A DNA stretch of 64,000 nucleotides from positions 124,001-188,000 of the forward strand of contig NZ_JAFMPR010000004.1 in the NCBI RefSeq assembly GCF_020667835.1, in the 5' to 3' direction. The stretch comes from Roseibaca sp. Y0-43. Its GTDB lineage: Bacteria; Pseudomonadota; Alphaproteobacteria; Rhodobacterales; Rhodobacteraceae. Each line of letters opens with the position of its first letter. Positions within the stretch are counted from its first letter, which is position 1. Below are positions 1-8,901 of the stretch, piece after piece. The notes below the pieces were generated by a model, which saw nothing but the letters and a program-made list of their open reading frames with translations, ran no database searches and was not told where the DNA came from. Both the position numbers and the translations under genes were made by a program.

Positions 1-571
1 ACATTTCGACAAGGCGCCCTTCCGTGCGCGCGACGATGGACGAGACGGTCATGAAGTCCCGCAGCGAGACGACGAACACAAGGCTGGTATCCTGGAACAG
101 GATGATGCCCTGCGTCACAAGGATCGGGATCATATTGCGAAAGGCTTGGGGCAGCACGATGTAACGCTGTATCTGCCAATAGTTCAGCCCGCTTGCCTGA
201 CCTGCCTGCGCCTGTCCTTTGCGCACGGACTGGATGCCGGCCCGGATGATTTCCGAGAAATAGGCCGCCTCGAACAGGGTGAACGCAATCAGGGCGGAGT
301 AGAAATTGCCGATCGGGCGGCCCAAAGCCAGGGGCACAAGGAAATAGAACCAGAAGATCACAAGGATCAGCGGAACGGAGCGGATCAGGTTCACATAGGT
401 CGCCGCGAACAGCGACAGCGGCAGGATGCCCGACAAGCGCATCAGGGCCAGCAATGTGCCAAGCACAATGCCCCCCATCATGGCAAGGAAGGTAAGCCAA
501 AGGGACAGCTGCAAACCTTCCATCAGGAAGGGCAGATTGTTGGCGATGACTGCGAAATCGAAATCCGACAT
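1..571 (-). CDS. Polar amino-acid ABC transporter permease, GltK-like (partial, 3' end outside window)
   Basis: Inner-membrane permease of a polar amino-acid (PAAT/His-Glu-Gln) ABC importer. About 190 codons are visible; the gene runs off the left edge. The frame opens with MSDFDFAVIANNLPF and shows several hydrophobic segments and the cytoplasmic EAA-type loop (EIIRAGIQSVRKGQ...GQASGL) that contacts the ATPase. The start codon shares one base with the stop of the upstream permease (TAATG), so the two are translationally coupled and likely pair as a heterodimer. The ATPase subunit is not in the window and would be expected just beyond position 1. Substrate cannot be told from the permease. 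Confidence 0.9.
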   Translation of the reverse strand, partial: MSDFDFAVIANNLPFLMEGLQLSLWLTFLAMMGGIVLGTLLALMRLSGILPLSLFAATYVNLIRSVPLILVIFWFYFLVPLALGRPIGNFYSALIAFTLFEAAYFSEIIRAGIQSVRKGQAQAGQASGLNYWQIQRYIVLPQAFRNMIPILVTQGIILFQDTSLVFVVSLRDFMTVSSIVARTEGRLVEM

Positions 572-1287
572 TATCGCGACCCCATATAGCCGGGAATGCG
601 GGTGTAGCGCTCAGCGACCTGCATGATGATCGTGGCCAAGAGCGCGATGCAGACATAGATGACGGTCGCGGCCGTATAGGCTTCGAACCCGTTGAACGTG
701 TATTCGGCGATCTGCTGGCTTTGCGCTGTCAGTTCCAAAAGCCCGATTGTCAGCGCCAGGGACGAATTCTTGAAGATTGTCAGGAACTCAGATGTCATTG
801 GCGGAACGATCAACCGGAAAGAGATGGGTAGCAGAATGTAGCGATAGGTCTGCGCGACCGAGAACCCGTTGGCATAAGACGCGTTCGTCAGCCCTTGTCC
901 GACGGCGCTGATGCCGGCGCGCACCTGCTCTGCAACCCGGCTGGCCGTGTAAAGGCCCAACGCGATGACGGCCGTGACATATTCCGGGTTGGGCATGTCA
1001 CGCTTGATCCACCGGCCCATGTCGTCGGGCACCAGTTCGGGCATGACGAAATACCAAAGAAACATCTGCACAAGAAGCGGCACGTTTCGGAACAGCTCGA
1101 CATAGGCCGTGCAAATGAAGGCGATCGGGCGCGACGGGAGGGTGCGGCCGACGCCGACAAGGATGCCCACGATAAGGGCCAGAACCCAGGCGGTCAATGC
1201 GACGGCGAAGGTCCATTGCACGCCCATGACAAGCCAGTCGAGATAGGGATCCGTGAACAGGACGCCCCAGTTCCAATTATAGTCCAT
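571..1287 (-). CDS. Polar amino-acid ABC transporter permease, GltJ-like
   Basis: 238-residue inner-membrane permease of the same polar amino-acid importer. It has about five hydrophobic segments by eye and the EAA loop EQVRAGISAVGQG...ANGF near residues 120-145, followed by PISFRLIVPPM, typical of the GltJ/GlnP group. It lies between the binding protein (77 bp upstream) and the second permease (1-base overlap), giving the order binding protein, permease, permease. The family length is normal. Which amino acid is moved is not visible; the upstream cysteate/D-cysteine-type enzyme suggests a sulfur-containing or related amino acid, which is inference. Confidence 0.93.
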   Translation of the reverse strand: MDYNWNWGVLFTDPYLDWLVMGVQWTFAVALTAWVLALIVGILVGVGRTLPSRPIAFICTAYVELFRNVPLLVQMFLWYFVMPELVPDDMGRWIKRDMPNPEYVTAVIALGLYTASRVAEQVRAGISAVGQGLTNASYANGFSVAQTYRYILLPISFRLIVPPMTSEFLTIFKNSSLALTIGLLELTAQSQQIAEYTFNGFEAYTAATVIYVCIALLATIIMQVAERYTRIPGYMGSR

Positions 1288-1364
1288 TTTGGCCGATCCT
1301 TGCGCGCGGGACGAGGGGAGGAGGTTAAGGGGGACAAGCCGCCCCCCTTTTCATGCCGCAGGCG

Positions 1365-2234
1365 TTATTGCGGCAGTGCATTCAGCTGGAAAGCCGTGCG
1401 CAGCATGTCCGATTGCTCGACACCCAAGGGGCCAAACCAGCGCTCGTAGATTTCATTGATCTCGCCAGAGCGGAACAGGTCTGCCAGCGCCCGTTTGCCG
1501 ACCAGTTCGAAATCGCTTTCGTTGCGCGGCACCATCAGGGCATAGGGGTCATAGGACAGAAAATCGCCCACAACAGCAAAGGCCTCGGGCGTGCGCGACT
1601 TGGCAACAAGGCCGTGCAACAGGATATGGTCGGTCGAATAGGCATCGACGCGGTCGGTTTCGAGCGCGAGCATCCCCTCTGCATGGTCGCGCACGGGCAG
1701 TATATCGATGTCCAGGCCGCGTGCTTCCATCTCGCGCAGGATGGCGCGTTCGTTCGTGGTGCCCTGCGCAAGGCCGATGCGCTTGCCAGCAAGGTCGTCG
1801 ATCCCGTTGATGCCGCTGTCGGCGCGCGTCAGGATCTTCGTGCCGGTGATAAAGGTGATGGGCAGATATTCGACCTGTTCCTGCCGTGTCAGGTTGTTGG
1901 TGGTCGAGCCGCATTCCAGATCTATCGTGCCATTCGCCATCAGCGCGATGCGCGTTTGCGGCGTGACCGGCACGAACTGCACCTCAAGCTCTTTGCCAAG
2001 CGTTTCTTCAACGGCATCGACAACGGCCATGCACAGGTCGATGCTGTAGCCTACCGGTGTCTGGTTCTCATCAAGATAGGCAAAGGGGACAGAGCTTTCG
2101 CGGTGGCCCAGAACGATGCTGCCACGTTCCGCGATCGCGGCCAGCCGCCCTTGCGTGATGTCTTGCGCAACTGCCGCGCTGCCGAAGGCCGCCACGGTCG
2201 TCGTGATTGCCAGAAATTTCGTCAGATGTTTCAT
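1365..2234 (-). CDS. Amino-acid ABC transporter periplasmic binding protein, GltI-like
   Basis: 289-residue periplasmic solute-binding protein (SBP_bac_3 family). An N-terminal signal peptide (about residues 1-23, cleavage after SAAVAQ) precedes the mature domain. The motif GHRESSVPFAY near residue 43 carries the arginine-containing ligand pocket of the glutamate/aspartate subgroup, and ECGSTTNN near residue 107 is also typical. A purine-rich GGAGAC ribosome site precedes the ATG. It is transcribed with two permeases downstream and the PLP-dependent lyase 27 bp upstream, so its ligand is probably that enzyme's substrate or a close relative. Annotators would often call it glutamate/aspartate binding; the true ligand is open. 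Confidence 0.92.
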   Translation of the reverse strand: MKHLTKFLAITTTVAAFGSAAVAQDITQGRLAAIAERGSIVLGHRESSVPFAYLDENQTPVGYSIDLCMAVVDAVEETLGKELEVQFVPVTPQTRIALMANGTIDLECGSTTNNLTRQEQVEYLPITFITGTKILTRADSGINGIDDLAGKRIGLAQGTTNERAILREMEARGLDIDILPVRDHAEGMLALETDRVDAYSTDHILLHGLVAKSRTPEAFAVVGDFLSYDPYALMVPRNESDFELVGKRALADLFRSGEINEIYERWFGPLGVEQSDMLRTAFQLNALPQ

Positions 2235-2261
2235 AACCAGTCTCCTGTCGGTGAGTTTGTT

Positions 2262-3329
2262 TTACTTGGACGAGAAAAGATCGGGGTATCCGAACAGTGC
2301 CGCGCTACCGCCGGTGTGAAGGAACACGATATTCCGCGCGCCGCTGAACTCTCCGCGCTGCACAAGGTCGATCAGCCCGGCCAGCCCCTTGCCGGAATAG
2401 ACCGGGTCGAACAAAAGCCCTTCCAGCTCGGCCAGCAGGCGCACGGCGTTCCGCATTGCGTCGGTCGGCAACCCATAGCCGGGGCCGACATAGTCGCAAT
2501 TGGCGCGCACGCGGTCGCGGTCGATGTCAAAGCCCGCGCCCAGGTGGTCCATGGTTCTGCACGCCAGATCGTAGACCATGGATTCCTGTTTCTCGCGGGG
2601 CGCGCGCACGCCGATCCCCAGCAGGTTCAGGTCCGATTGCGCGGCTGCAAGACCGGCGACCAGTCCCGCTTGCGTGCCAGAGCTGCCGGTTGCATGAACA
2701 AGATGGTCAATCTCGAGGGACATGTCACTGGCCTGCGACAGCAGTTCCACCGCGCAATTGACATAGCCAAGCGCCCCGACCGGGTTCGACCCGCCGCCGG
2801 GGATGATATACGGCGTCCGACCGTCCGCGCGCAGGCGCTCGGCAAGGATTTCCATCTCTTTCGCCATGTCGGCCCCGCCGGGCCGCCGACCGACCGTTGC
2901 ACCGTGCAACCTGTCCAGCAGGACGTTGCCGCCGTCGGTATAGTCGGTGTTCGTGTAGCCCGTGCGGTCTTCCAGAAGGATATGGCATCCCAGTCCAAGC
3001 TTCGCCGCCGCTGCCGCGGTTTGCCGGGCGTGGTTGGACTGGGTTGCCCCTTGCGTGATGACGCAATCCGCCTTCTGCGCCAACGCATCGGCCATCAGGA
3101 ATTCCAGTTTGCGGGTCTTGTTGCCACCTCCGGACAGCCCGGTGCAATCGTCGCGCTTCACCCATATTCGCGGTCCGCCCAAATGCGCGCTCAACCTGTC
3201 CATCGGTTCCAATGGCGTTGGAAGATGCGCCAGTGACACGCGCGGAAAGCTCTGAAGCTTTCGGCGTACGGAGTCGCAACTATCCTTAACAAGGGTTTGG
3301 GCGGAGGACGCGTCAACAACCACACTCAT
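2262..3329 (-). CDS. PLP-dependent D-cysteine desulfhydrase / L-cysteate sulfo-lyase family enzyme
   Basis: 355-residue cytosolic fold-type II PLP enzyme of the ACC deaminase / D-cysteine desulfhydrase / L-cysteate sulfo-lyase (CuyA) family. The PLP lysine lies in [11 protein letters not shown] (about residue 71), followed by [12 protein letters not shown]. Near the C-terminus [11 protein letters not shown] has Thr where ACC deaminases usually have Leu (HLGG), which argues against ACC deaminase. Either product would be pyruvate and ammonia plus sulfide or sulfite. The start at 3329 is chosen because GAAAGG lies upstream; a frame extension to 3410 would leave only 24 bp to the divergent LysR gene. 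It is probably cotranscribed with the importer downstream. DcyD versus CuyA cannot be settled by eye. Confidence 0.85.
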   Translation of the reverse strand: MSVVVDASSAQTLVKDSCDSVRRKLQSFPRVSLAHLPTPLEPMDRLSAHLGGPRIWVKRDDCTGLSGGGNKTRKLEFLMADALAQKADCVITQGATQSNHARQTAAAAAKLGLGCHILLEDRTGYTNTDYTDGGNVLLDRLHGATVGRRPGGADMAKEMEILAERLRADGRTPYIIPGGGSNPVGALGYVNCAVELLSQASDMSLEIDHLVHATGSSGTQAGLVAGLAAAQSDLNLLGIGVRAPREKQESMVYDLACRTMDHLGAGFDIDRDRVRANCDYVGPGYGLPTDAMRNAVRLLAELEGLLFDPVYSGKGLAGLIDLVQRGEFSGARNIVFLHTGGSAALFGYPDLFSSK

Positions 3330-3396
3330 GGCGTTACAGCCTTTCATTTGTTTATTTTGTTTGGGTATCACTTCCTTTCGGCCGCACAAAATGCTT

Positions 3397-3416
3397 CTAT
3401 CTTTGGGCACTCATAG
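3397..3416. promoter_or_regulatory. Candidate LysR operator in the divergent promoter region
   Basis: An imperfect dyad CTAT-N12-ATAG sits in the 105-bp AT-rich gap between the lyase gene and the LysR gene, 18 bp before the LysR start. It contains a T-N11-A pattern as expected for LysR-family sites. Placement fits a regulator that controls the lyase-importer operon and itself. The match is short, so this is a suggestion. Confidence 0.35.
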
Positions 3417-3434
3417 AAAAAGTATGACTAAAGC

Positions 3435-4313
3435 ATGGATACACGGTTGTTTGGCGATGTCTTGACCTTGCTTGAGGAAGGTAATCTCAGCAGGGCCGCA
3501 GAGCGGCGCAACATTACCCAGCCCGCCTTTTCACGGCGGATACGCGCTTTCGAGGACTGGGTCGGAATGCCCTTGCTGGATCGTGCGCCGAACCGGGTCG
3601 GCCTGCATCCAACGCTGGACGCGAATGCCGACGAAATACGAGCGACGATCCGGCGTATCGAAGAGCTTCGGGCCCGGTTGCGCAGCGCCGGCGCTGGAAC
3701 CGCGCGGCTGGTCGTGGTCACGCAACATGCGCTCGCCGCACGTATTACGCCGGATGCATTGGGCGCGATCCACCGGGTGGAACCGACCATGACGATGCGT
3801 CTGCGAACCATGAACCGCGAAGACTGCGTGTCATTTTTCGTGCGTGGCGATGCCGATTTGCTGATGATCTACGAAGCGCGTGGCTTTCCGCCCTTGCCAT
3901 TCGACGACAGCATCAGCCGACGTGTCTGGATGCCCGATACCCTGATCCCGGTATGCGGTGGCGCCATGCGCCATTCGCTTGCGTCAGATCAGAAACCAAA
4001 AGGGCGCTTCGCGATCATCCGCTACCCGGAAGACAGCCATTTCGGTCAGTTGGTCAGCCGCAGCGGGAATGAAACTGCCATGATGGCGGCCGGAGGGCAT
4101 GTTGTGGTGGAAACGGCCTTCAGCGTTGCAGCGCTTGAACTGGCCTTGGCGGGGATCGGGGTGGCATGGATTCCGCACAGCATGTGCATTCGCAAGCTGG
4201 CATCGGGCGAACTGGTAAACCTGGGCGCCCATTTCGGTCTGATCCCTTTGGATGTAAGCCTGTTCCATGCCAAGAAAAACCGTCAAGCGCAGCAAATCGT
4301 CGCGCAGCTTTAG
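3435..4313 (+). CDS. LysR-family transcriptional regulator
   Basis: 292-residue LysR-type regulator. The N-terminal winged helix-turn-helix covers about residues 5-60 (NLSRAAERRNITQPAFSRRI), followed by the substrate-binding-like effector domain to the end. It is divergent from the PLP lyase and amino-acid importer, the usual position for a local LysR activator whose inducer is the pathway substrate. It resembles the arrangement of CuyR beside cuyA in cysteate degraders, but that name is not justified by sequence alone. No terminator is obvious before the downstream tRNA gene, which is on the other strand. Confidence 0.93.
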   Translation: MDTRLFGDVLTLLEEGNLSRAAERRNITQPAFSRRIRAFEDWVGMPLLDRAPNRVGLHPTLDANADEIRATIRRIEELRARLRSAGAGTARLVVVTQHALAARITPDALGAIHRVEPTMTMRLRTMNREDCVSFFVRGDADLLMIYEARGFPPLPFDDSISRRVWMPDTLIPVCGGAMRHSLASDQKPKGRFAIIRYPEDSHFGQLVSRSGNETAMMAAGGHVVVETAFSVAALELALAGIGVAWIPHSMCIRKLASGELVNLGAHFGLIPLDVSLFHAKKNRQAQQIVAQL

Positions 4314-4376
4314 CTTGCGATCCAGCCAAATGGGGTCAATGGCACAAGGATGCCAGCTATCAAAACAGAGGGGTAT

Positions 4377-4453
4377 TGGTAGCGGAGGAGGGACTTGAAC
4401 CCCCGACACGCGGATTATGATTCCGCTGCTCTAACCAACTGAGCTACTCCGCC
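4377..4453 (-). tRNA. tRNA-Met (anticodon CAT)
   Basis: 77-nt tRNA read on the minus strand. It begins GGCGGAGTAGCTCAGTTGG; the anticodon stem GCGGA/TCCGC encloses a loop with CAT at about 4417-4419, and the TPsiC arm reads GGGGTTCAAGTCCC. The acceptor stem GGCGGAG/CTCCGCT pairs with one G-U, and ACCA is encoded. The anticodon-stem sequence resembles elongator tRNA-Met of alphaproteobacteria rather than initiator or the Ile2 (lysidine) type; that assignment is from memory of the family. Confidence 0.95.
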
Positions 4454-4515
4454 ATTTCCGTGCACGCGTTTAAGTGAGCCGGCTCAGAGCGTCAAGCCCA
4501 GATGCGCCGCGAAAC

Positions 4516-5574
4516 TCAAGAATTCGACCGGCTTTTCGCGGCAATGTCACCGATGCGCCGGGCCGCATCGGCAAGGGTGTCATCCGACAGGTTCGGCAGC
4601 GCCAGGCGCGCCAGCGGTGTCGTCTTTTTGGCCACGCGGGCATAGCGCGGATCGTAATGTTCGGAGATCAGCTCTCGCGCCAAGGCGACCGGTTCGGCGG
4701 CCATGTATTGCCAGTCGTGCACCCGCGCCGCCGGGTGATGCTTGCGCAAGCTGTCCAAGACTTGGGCCACCCTGTCTTTGTCCTGCGCAAGGTCGCGGTA
4801 GCGCGCGGCGATGTAGTTGGCGCGTGCGTCCAGCGGTGCCGTTATCTCTATGATCTCGGCACCGCGCATCGCGTCCCAAAGCCCCGGCGGCAATCGGATT
4901 GCGCCGATGCGGTTCGACTCTGCCTCGAGGATCACGGGGCGGGTCGGGTCCAGCGCGGCGGTGGCTTGCGCTAAGCGCGTCTCGAACAGCTTTTGCGAGG
5001 GCTGCGTGCCGATGCCGCCAAAGACCGATCCGCGATGACCGGCCAAGGCTTCAAGGTCGATCACCTGCGCACCCATCCCGGCCAGATGGGACAGGATGTC
5101 GGTCTTGCCGGTGCCGGTTCCGCCGTTCAGCAGGATCACTTGTGCCGGGAAGGGCGCGTCATAAAGTTCGGCAAGCACCAGGCGCCGCCAGCTTTTGTAG
5201 CCACCTTCCAGCACATGAACGCGCCAACCGATTTGCGACAGGATCGTCGCGAAAGACCCCGATCGCTGCCCGCCGCGCCAGCAATAGACCAGGGGCTGCC
5301 AGTTGCCCGGCTTGTCGGCCAGCGCGGTTTGCAGATGGTGCGCGGCATTCTGCGCGACCAGCGCCGCCCCCAGTTTGCGCGCCATGAACGGGCTGTCCTG
5401 CTTGTAGATCGTGCCGACCTGCGCGCGCTCTGCATCGGACAGCACCGGCAGGTTGATCGCGCCGGGGACATGGTCCTCGGCGAATTCCGAGGGCGCGCGC
5501 ACGTCGATTACCGTGTCGAACGGGGCGTTTTGCAGGGTGCGGATGGCGTCCGGGGCGTAGCGTGTCAGGGTCAT
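4516..5574 (-). CDS. mnmH: tRNA 2-selenouridine/geranyl-2-thiouridine synthase MnmH (SelU)
   Basis: 352-residue enzyme that replaces sulfur by selenium at the wobble uridine of tRNA Lys, Glu and Gln, through a geranylated intermediate and with selenophosphate as donor. The N-terminal rhodanese domain (about 1-135) has the catalytic Cys98 in CWRGGQRS. A P-loop domain follows, with GGTGTGKT at about 151-158. Length matches the family. Start 5574 (MTLTRY) is preferred over 5610. selD, needed for selenophosphate, is not in the window. Its stop is close to the tRNA-Met gene and its 5' end is 52 bp from ybbP, all on the minus strand. Confidence 0.93.
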   Translation of the reverse strand: MTLTRYAPDAIRTLQNAPFDTVIDVRAPSEFAEDHVPGAINLPVLSDAERAQVGTIYKQDSPFMARKLGAALVAQNAAHHLQTALADKPGNWQPLVYCWRGGQRSGSFATILSQIGWRVHVLEGGYKSWRRLVLAELYDAPFPAQVILLNGGTGTGKTDILSHLAGMGAQVIDLEALAGHRGSVFGGIGTQPSQKLFETRLAQATAALDPTRPVILEAESNRIGAIRLPPGLWDAMRGAEIIEITAPLDARANYIAARYRDLAQDKDRVAQVLDSLRKHHPAARVHDWQYMAAEPVALARELISEHYDPRYARVAKKTTPLARLALPNLSDDTLADAARRIGDIAAKSRSNS

Positions 5575-5625
5575 GGCGGAAGCTATAGGCGCTCTGCCCG
5601 TGGCTTTCACGCGGAAAAGCCGCGT

Positions 5626-8157
5626 CTAGTCCTGCGCACGCAAGATGCGGGCCGGTTTCGCCCCCAAGGGTCTGAGCGCGAACAATAGCCCCGCGACGAG
5701 CGTGGCGATGATCCCGCCCGCGATGATCCCCAGTGCCGAATAGGGTTCGAACCGGAAAGGGCTTTCCATCACGAAGCGCATGACCGCCCAACTGGCCAAT
5801 GCCCCCGCGCCCAAGGCCACGACCCCCGCCGCTGCCCCCATCAGGGCCGCGCGCAGGGCAAAGCTGGTCAGGATCGCGCGGCGGCTTGCGCCGAGGGTTT
5901 TCATCACGGCGGATTCGAACACGCGTGCACGTTCACCTGCCGCCGCTGCCCCGATCAGCACCACGAAGCCCGTCAAGAGCGTGGCAAGGGCCGCGTAGCT
6001 CGTGGCGGTGGCCATGGTCGACAGCGCTTCCGTCACACGCTCTGCGGCTTCGCGCACGCGGATGGCGGTGATGTTGGGGAACATGTTTGACAGGTCGCGC
6101 AGGATCGCACCCTCGGCGGCCTCGGTCGCGTAGACCGTGGCGATATGCGTATGCGGCGCGGCAGAGATCGGCATGGGCGACATAACCATGACAAAGCCGA
6201 TGCCCCCGGTCGAGAAATCGACCTCGCGCAGGCTGGCGATGGTTGCCGTGATCTCGCGGCCCAGCACGTTGACGGTGACGGTATCGCCCAAGGTCAGGCC
6301 CAGCTCGTCGGCCTCTTCTTGGGCAAAGCTGACCAGCGGCGGGCCGGCATAATCGGGTGCCCACCATTCACCCGCGGTGAGCGTTGTGCCCTCTGGCAGG
6401 GCGGCGGAATAAGATACGCCCCGATCCCCGCGCAGCACCCAATGGCCCGCGTTGGGATGCTCGCGCGAGGGGATGCCGTTCAGCGCCGTGACCACCCCGC
6501 GCAGCATGGGCGCGGTTTGCACATCTTCAACATCCGGGTCTTGGGCCAGCCGCTCCAAGAACCCGTCGAGTTGTGAATTCTGGATATCGAGGAAGAAATA
6601 GCTTGGCGCGCGCTCGGGCAGGTCGGTGGCGATGGCATTGCGCAGGTTGTGGTCGATCTGGCCCACGGCGGCCAGCACCGTCAGCCCAAGGCCCAACGAC
6701 AGGATGACCGCGCCCGCACCCTCGCGCGGGTTGGAAATAGCGCCCATCGCCATGCGCAGCGCGGTCTTGCCGCGCAGCGCGCGCGCCCGCGCCAGCCGCC
6801 GTGCCATGGCCCGCACACCGACCGCCGCCAGCGCCAGCACCACGAGAGCGCCCAGCACCCCGCCTGCCGTGGCATAGGCCAAGCGCGGGACAGAGGCGAA
6901 GGCCGCAGAAATCAGCACCAGCGCCACCACGAGCGCCGCGATGACCAACAGGTAGGGCAGGCGCGGCCACGCGGCCGTGGCCTCTGACGCGCCGCGGAAG
7001 ATGGCCGCCGCGCGCACATGTTCGGTGCGGGCCAAAGGCCAGAGCGCAAAGATCAGTGCGGTCAGCGCGCCGTAGATCGCGGCCTCTGCCAGCGCTGCGG
7101 GCGAGAGGGTAATCTGCAACGACACGGGCAGTTGATCGGCCACCAAGGGCGCGACGATAAACGGAACCAGCGCCCCCAGCGCCAGCCCCACGGCCAGCCC
7201 CAGCCCGGTCAGAACGCCGATTTGCATCAGGTAGATGGTAAAGATCGTGCGGCTTTGCGCGCCCAAGGTTTTCAGCGTGGCGATGGTGTTGGTCTTGCCG
7301 TCCAGATAGGTGCGCACGGCAGCGGACACACCGACGCCGCCCACCGCCAGACCTGCCAGCCCGACCAGCACAAGGAAGGATGACACCCGGTCGATGACCC
7401 GGCGCACCTGCGGCGCGGCGTTGCGGCTGTCGCGCCAGCGCACGCCTGCGCCCTCAAGCCCTGCCAAGGCGGCCTCGCGCGCTTGGTCCAGATCGGTATC
7501 TGGCAGAAGCAGGCGATAATTCACCTCATACAAAGTGCCCGGCCCCAGCAGTTCCGCATCGGCCAGATCGGCGGTGCGCACCAGCGTGCGCGGGCCAAGG
7601 CCGAAATTGCCGCCGAACCCGTCGGGTTCGCGCAGGATATGCGCGCTCAGCACGAAATCCTGCACGCCAAGGCGGAAGGTGTCGCCAATCGCCAGCCCAA
7701 GGCGGTCGGCCAAGATCGGCTCCATCACGCCGCCGGGCAGGCCATTCGCGCCCTCCAGCGCTTGCGCGAGCGGGATCGCCGGGTCCAGCCGCATCTCGCC
7801 CACCAGCGGATAGGCGCTGTCCACGGCTTTCACCTGCGTGATCGCGCGCTCGGCATCCTCGCCGCCCGTGCCCGCCACGGCCATGGACCGGAAATCGACC
7901 ACTTCCGACACGGCGCTGGCGAACCCGTCGATAAAGGCGCGTTCCTCCGGGTTGGCCTCGCGGTAGGTGAAGCGCAATTCCGCGTCGCCACCCAGAAGCG
8001 CCGCGCCCTCGCGTTCCAACCCCGCATCAATCGCGCTGCGAATGGACCCGATGGCGGCAATCGCCCCCACACCCAACGCCAAGCAGGCGAGGAACACCCA
8101 GAACCCGCGCAAGCCGCCGCGCAATTCGCGGCGGGCGATGTTCCATGCCACCCGCAT
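5626..8157 (-). CDS. ybbP: FtsX-family ABC transporter permease YbbP
   Basis: 843-residue inner-membrane protein of the FtsX/MacB (type VII) ABC family. It starts with a membrane segment after NIARRELRGG, has a large periplasmic domain (about 40-250), three membrane helices (about 255-390), a second block of helices and periplasmic domain, and three C-terminal helices. This duplicated FtsX layout is typical of YbbP. Its start shares one base with the stop of ybbA (TAATG). Such systems are thought to work as mechanotransducers or lipid/lipoprotein handlers rather than classical pumps; substrate unknown. The ybbAP pair beside a TesA-like esterase is a conserved arrangement. Confidence 0.92.
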   Translation of the reverse strand: MRVAWNIARRELRGGLRGFWVFLACLALGVGAIAAIGSIRSAIDAGLEREGAALLGGDAELRFTYREANPEERAFIDGFASAVSEVVDFRSMAVAGTGGEDAERAITQVKAVDSAYPLVGEMRLDPAIPLAQALEGANGLPGGVMEPILADRLGLAIGDTFRLGVQDFVLSAHILREPDGFGGNFGLGPRTLVRTADLADAELLGPGTLYEVNYRLLLPDTDLDQAREAALAGLEGAGVRWRDSRNAAPQVRRVIDRVSSFLVLVGLAGLAVGGVGVSAAVRTYLDGKTNTIATLKTLGAQSRTIFTIYLMQIGVLTGLGLAVGLALGALVPFIVAPLVADQLPVSLQITLSPAALAEAAIYGALTALIFALWPLARTEHVRAAAIFRGASEATAAWPRLPYLLVIAALVVALVLISAAFASVPRLAYATAGGVLGALVVLALAAVGVRAMARRLARARALRGKTALRMAMGAISNPREGAGAVILSLGLGLTVLAAVGQIDHNLRNAIATDLPERAPSYFFLDIQNSQLDGFLERLAQDPDVEDVQTAPMLRGVVTALNGIPSREHPNAGHWVLRGDRGVSYSAALPEGTTLTAGEWWAPDYAGPPLVSFAQEEADELGLTLGDTVTVNVLGREITATIASLREVDFSTGGIGFVMVMSPMPISAAPHTHIATVYATEAAEGAILRDLSNMFPNITAIRVREAAERVTEALSTMATATSYAALATLLTGFVVLIGAAAAGERARVFESAVMKTLGASRRAILTSFALRAALMGAAAGVVALGAGALASWAVMRFVMESPFRFEPYSALGIIAGGIIATLVAGLLFALRPLGAKPARILRAQD

Positions 8158-8858
8158 TATTCGGCGGCCTTGGCCAGTTGCGGCTTGTCATCTGCAATCC
8201 GCCCATCCGCCAGATGGATGACCCGGTCGCAGCGTGCGGCCAGTTCGGGCGCATGGGTGACAAGCACCAAGGTCGCGCCGTGGCGGTCGCGCAACCCGAA
8301 CAGCAGATCCATGATCGCCTGACCGTTCGGGCCGTCCAGATTGCCTGTCGGCTCATCCGCCAGCAGAATATCGGGGCGGGGTGCTGCGGCACGGGCCAAC
8401 GCCACGCGCTGTTGCTCGCCGCCCGACATTTGTGCCGGGTAATGGTCCATCCGGTGGCCAAGGCCCACGGCGCGCAATTCTTCCTCGGCGCGGTCGAACG
8501 CGTCGGCTTTTCCCGCCAGTTCCAAGGGTGTGGCCACATTTTCCAGTGCGGTCATGGTCGGGATCAGGTGGAAAGACTGGAACACCACCCCCATATGAGC
8601 CCTGCGGAAACGGGCAAGCGCGTCTTCGTTCAGGTTGGTCATGTCATGGCCAAGCGCGGTGATCCGGCCTTCGGTCGCGCGTTCCAAGCCCCCCATCAGC
8701 ATAAGGAGCGATGATTTGCCCGACCCCGAAGGCCCAACCATGCCCACCGTTTGCCCGCGCACAATGTCGAGAGTGATGTCACGCAAGATAGTGACCGGCC
8801 CGGCATTTCCTGCAAGGGTCAGCCCGACATTCGACAAGGAAAGCACGGAATCAGCCAT
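8157..8858 (-). CDS. ybbA: ABC transporter ATP-binding protein YbbA
   Basis: 233-residue ATPase of the LolD/MacB-like group. Walker A GPSGSGKSS lies at about residues 42-50, the signature MSGGEQQRVALARA near 140, and Walker B ILLADEPTGNLD just after. The start at 8858 (MADSVLS) is the natural one; the frame stays open upstream to 8990 but that stretch overlaps the divergent esterase gene. It is coupled to ybbP by a one-base overlap and powers that permease. Confidence 0.95.
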   Translation of the reverse strand: MADSVLSLSNVGLTLAGNAGPVTILRDITLDIVRGQTVGMVGPSGSGKSSLLMLMGGLERATEGRITALGHDMTNLNEDALARFRRAHMGVVFQSFHLIPTMTALENVATPLELAGKADAFDRAEEELRAVGLGHRMDHYPAQMSGGEQQRVALARAAAPRPDILLADEPTGNLDGPNGQAIMDLLFGLRDRHGATLVLVTHAPELAARCDRVIHLADGRIADDKPQLAKAAE

Positions 8859-8901
8859 GAAATACGTCCTGCATCGCTTCGTTCCCTTGGCATATGGGGT
8901 T

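Noticed and set aside
1353-3236. A 627-codon plus-strand frame opposite the binding protein and lyase genes
   Set aside because: Antisense to two well-supported genes; composition is that of a mirror frame.
4377-4453. Integration site at the tRNA-Met gene
   Set aside because: No integrase, no repeated tRNA 3' end and no composition break were seen on either side.
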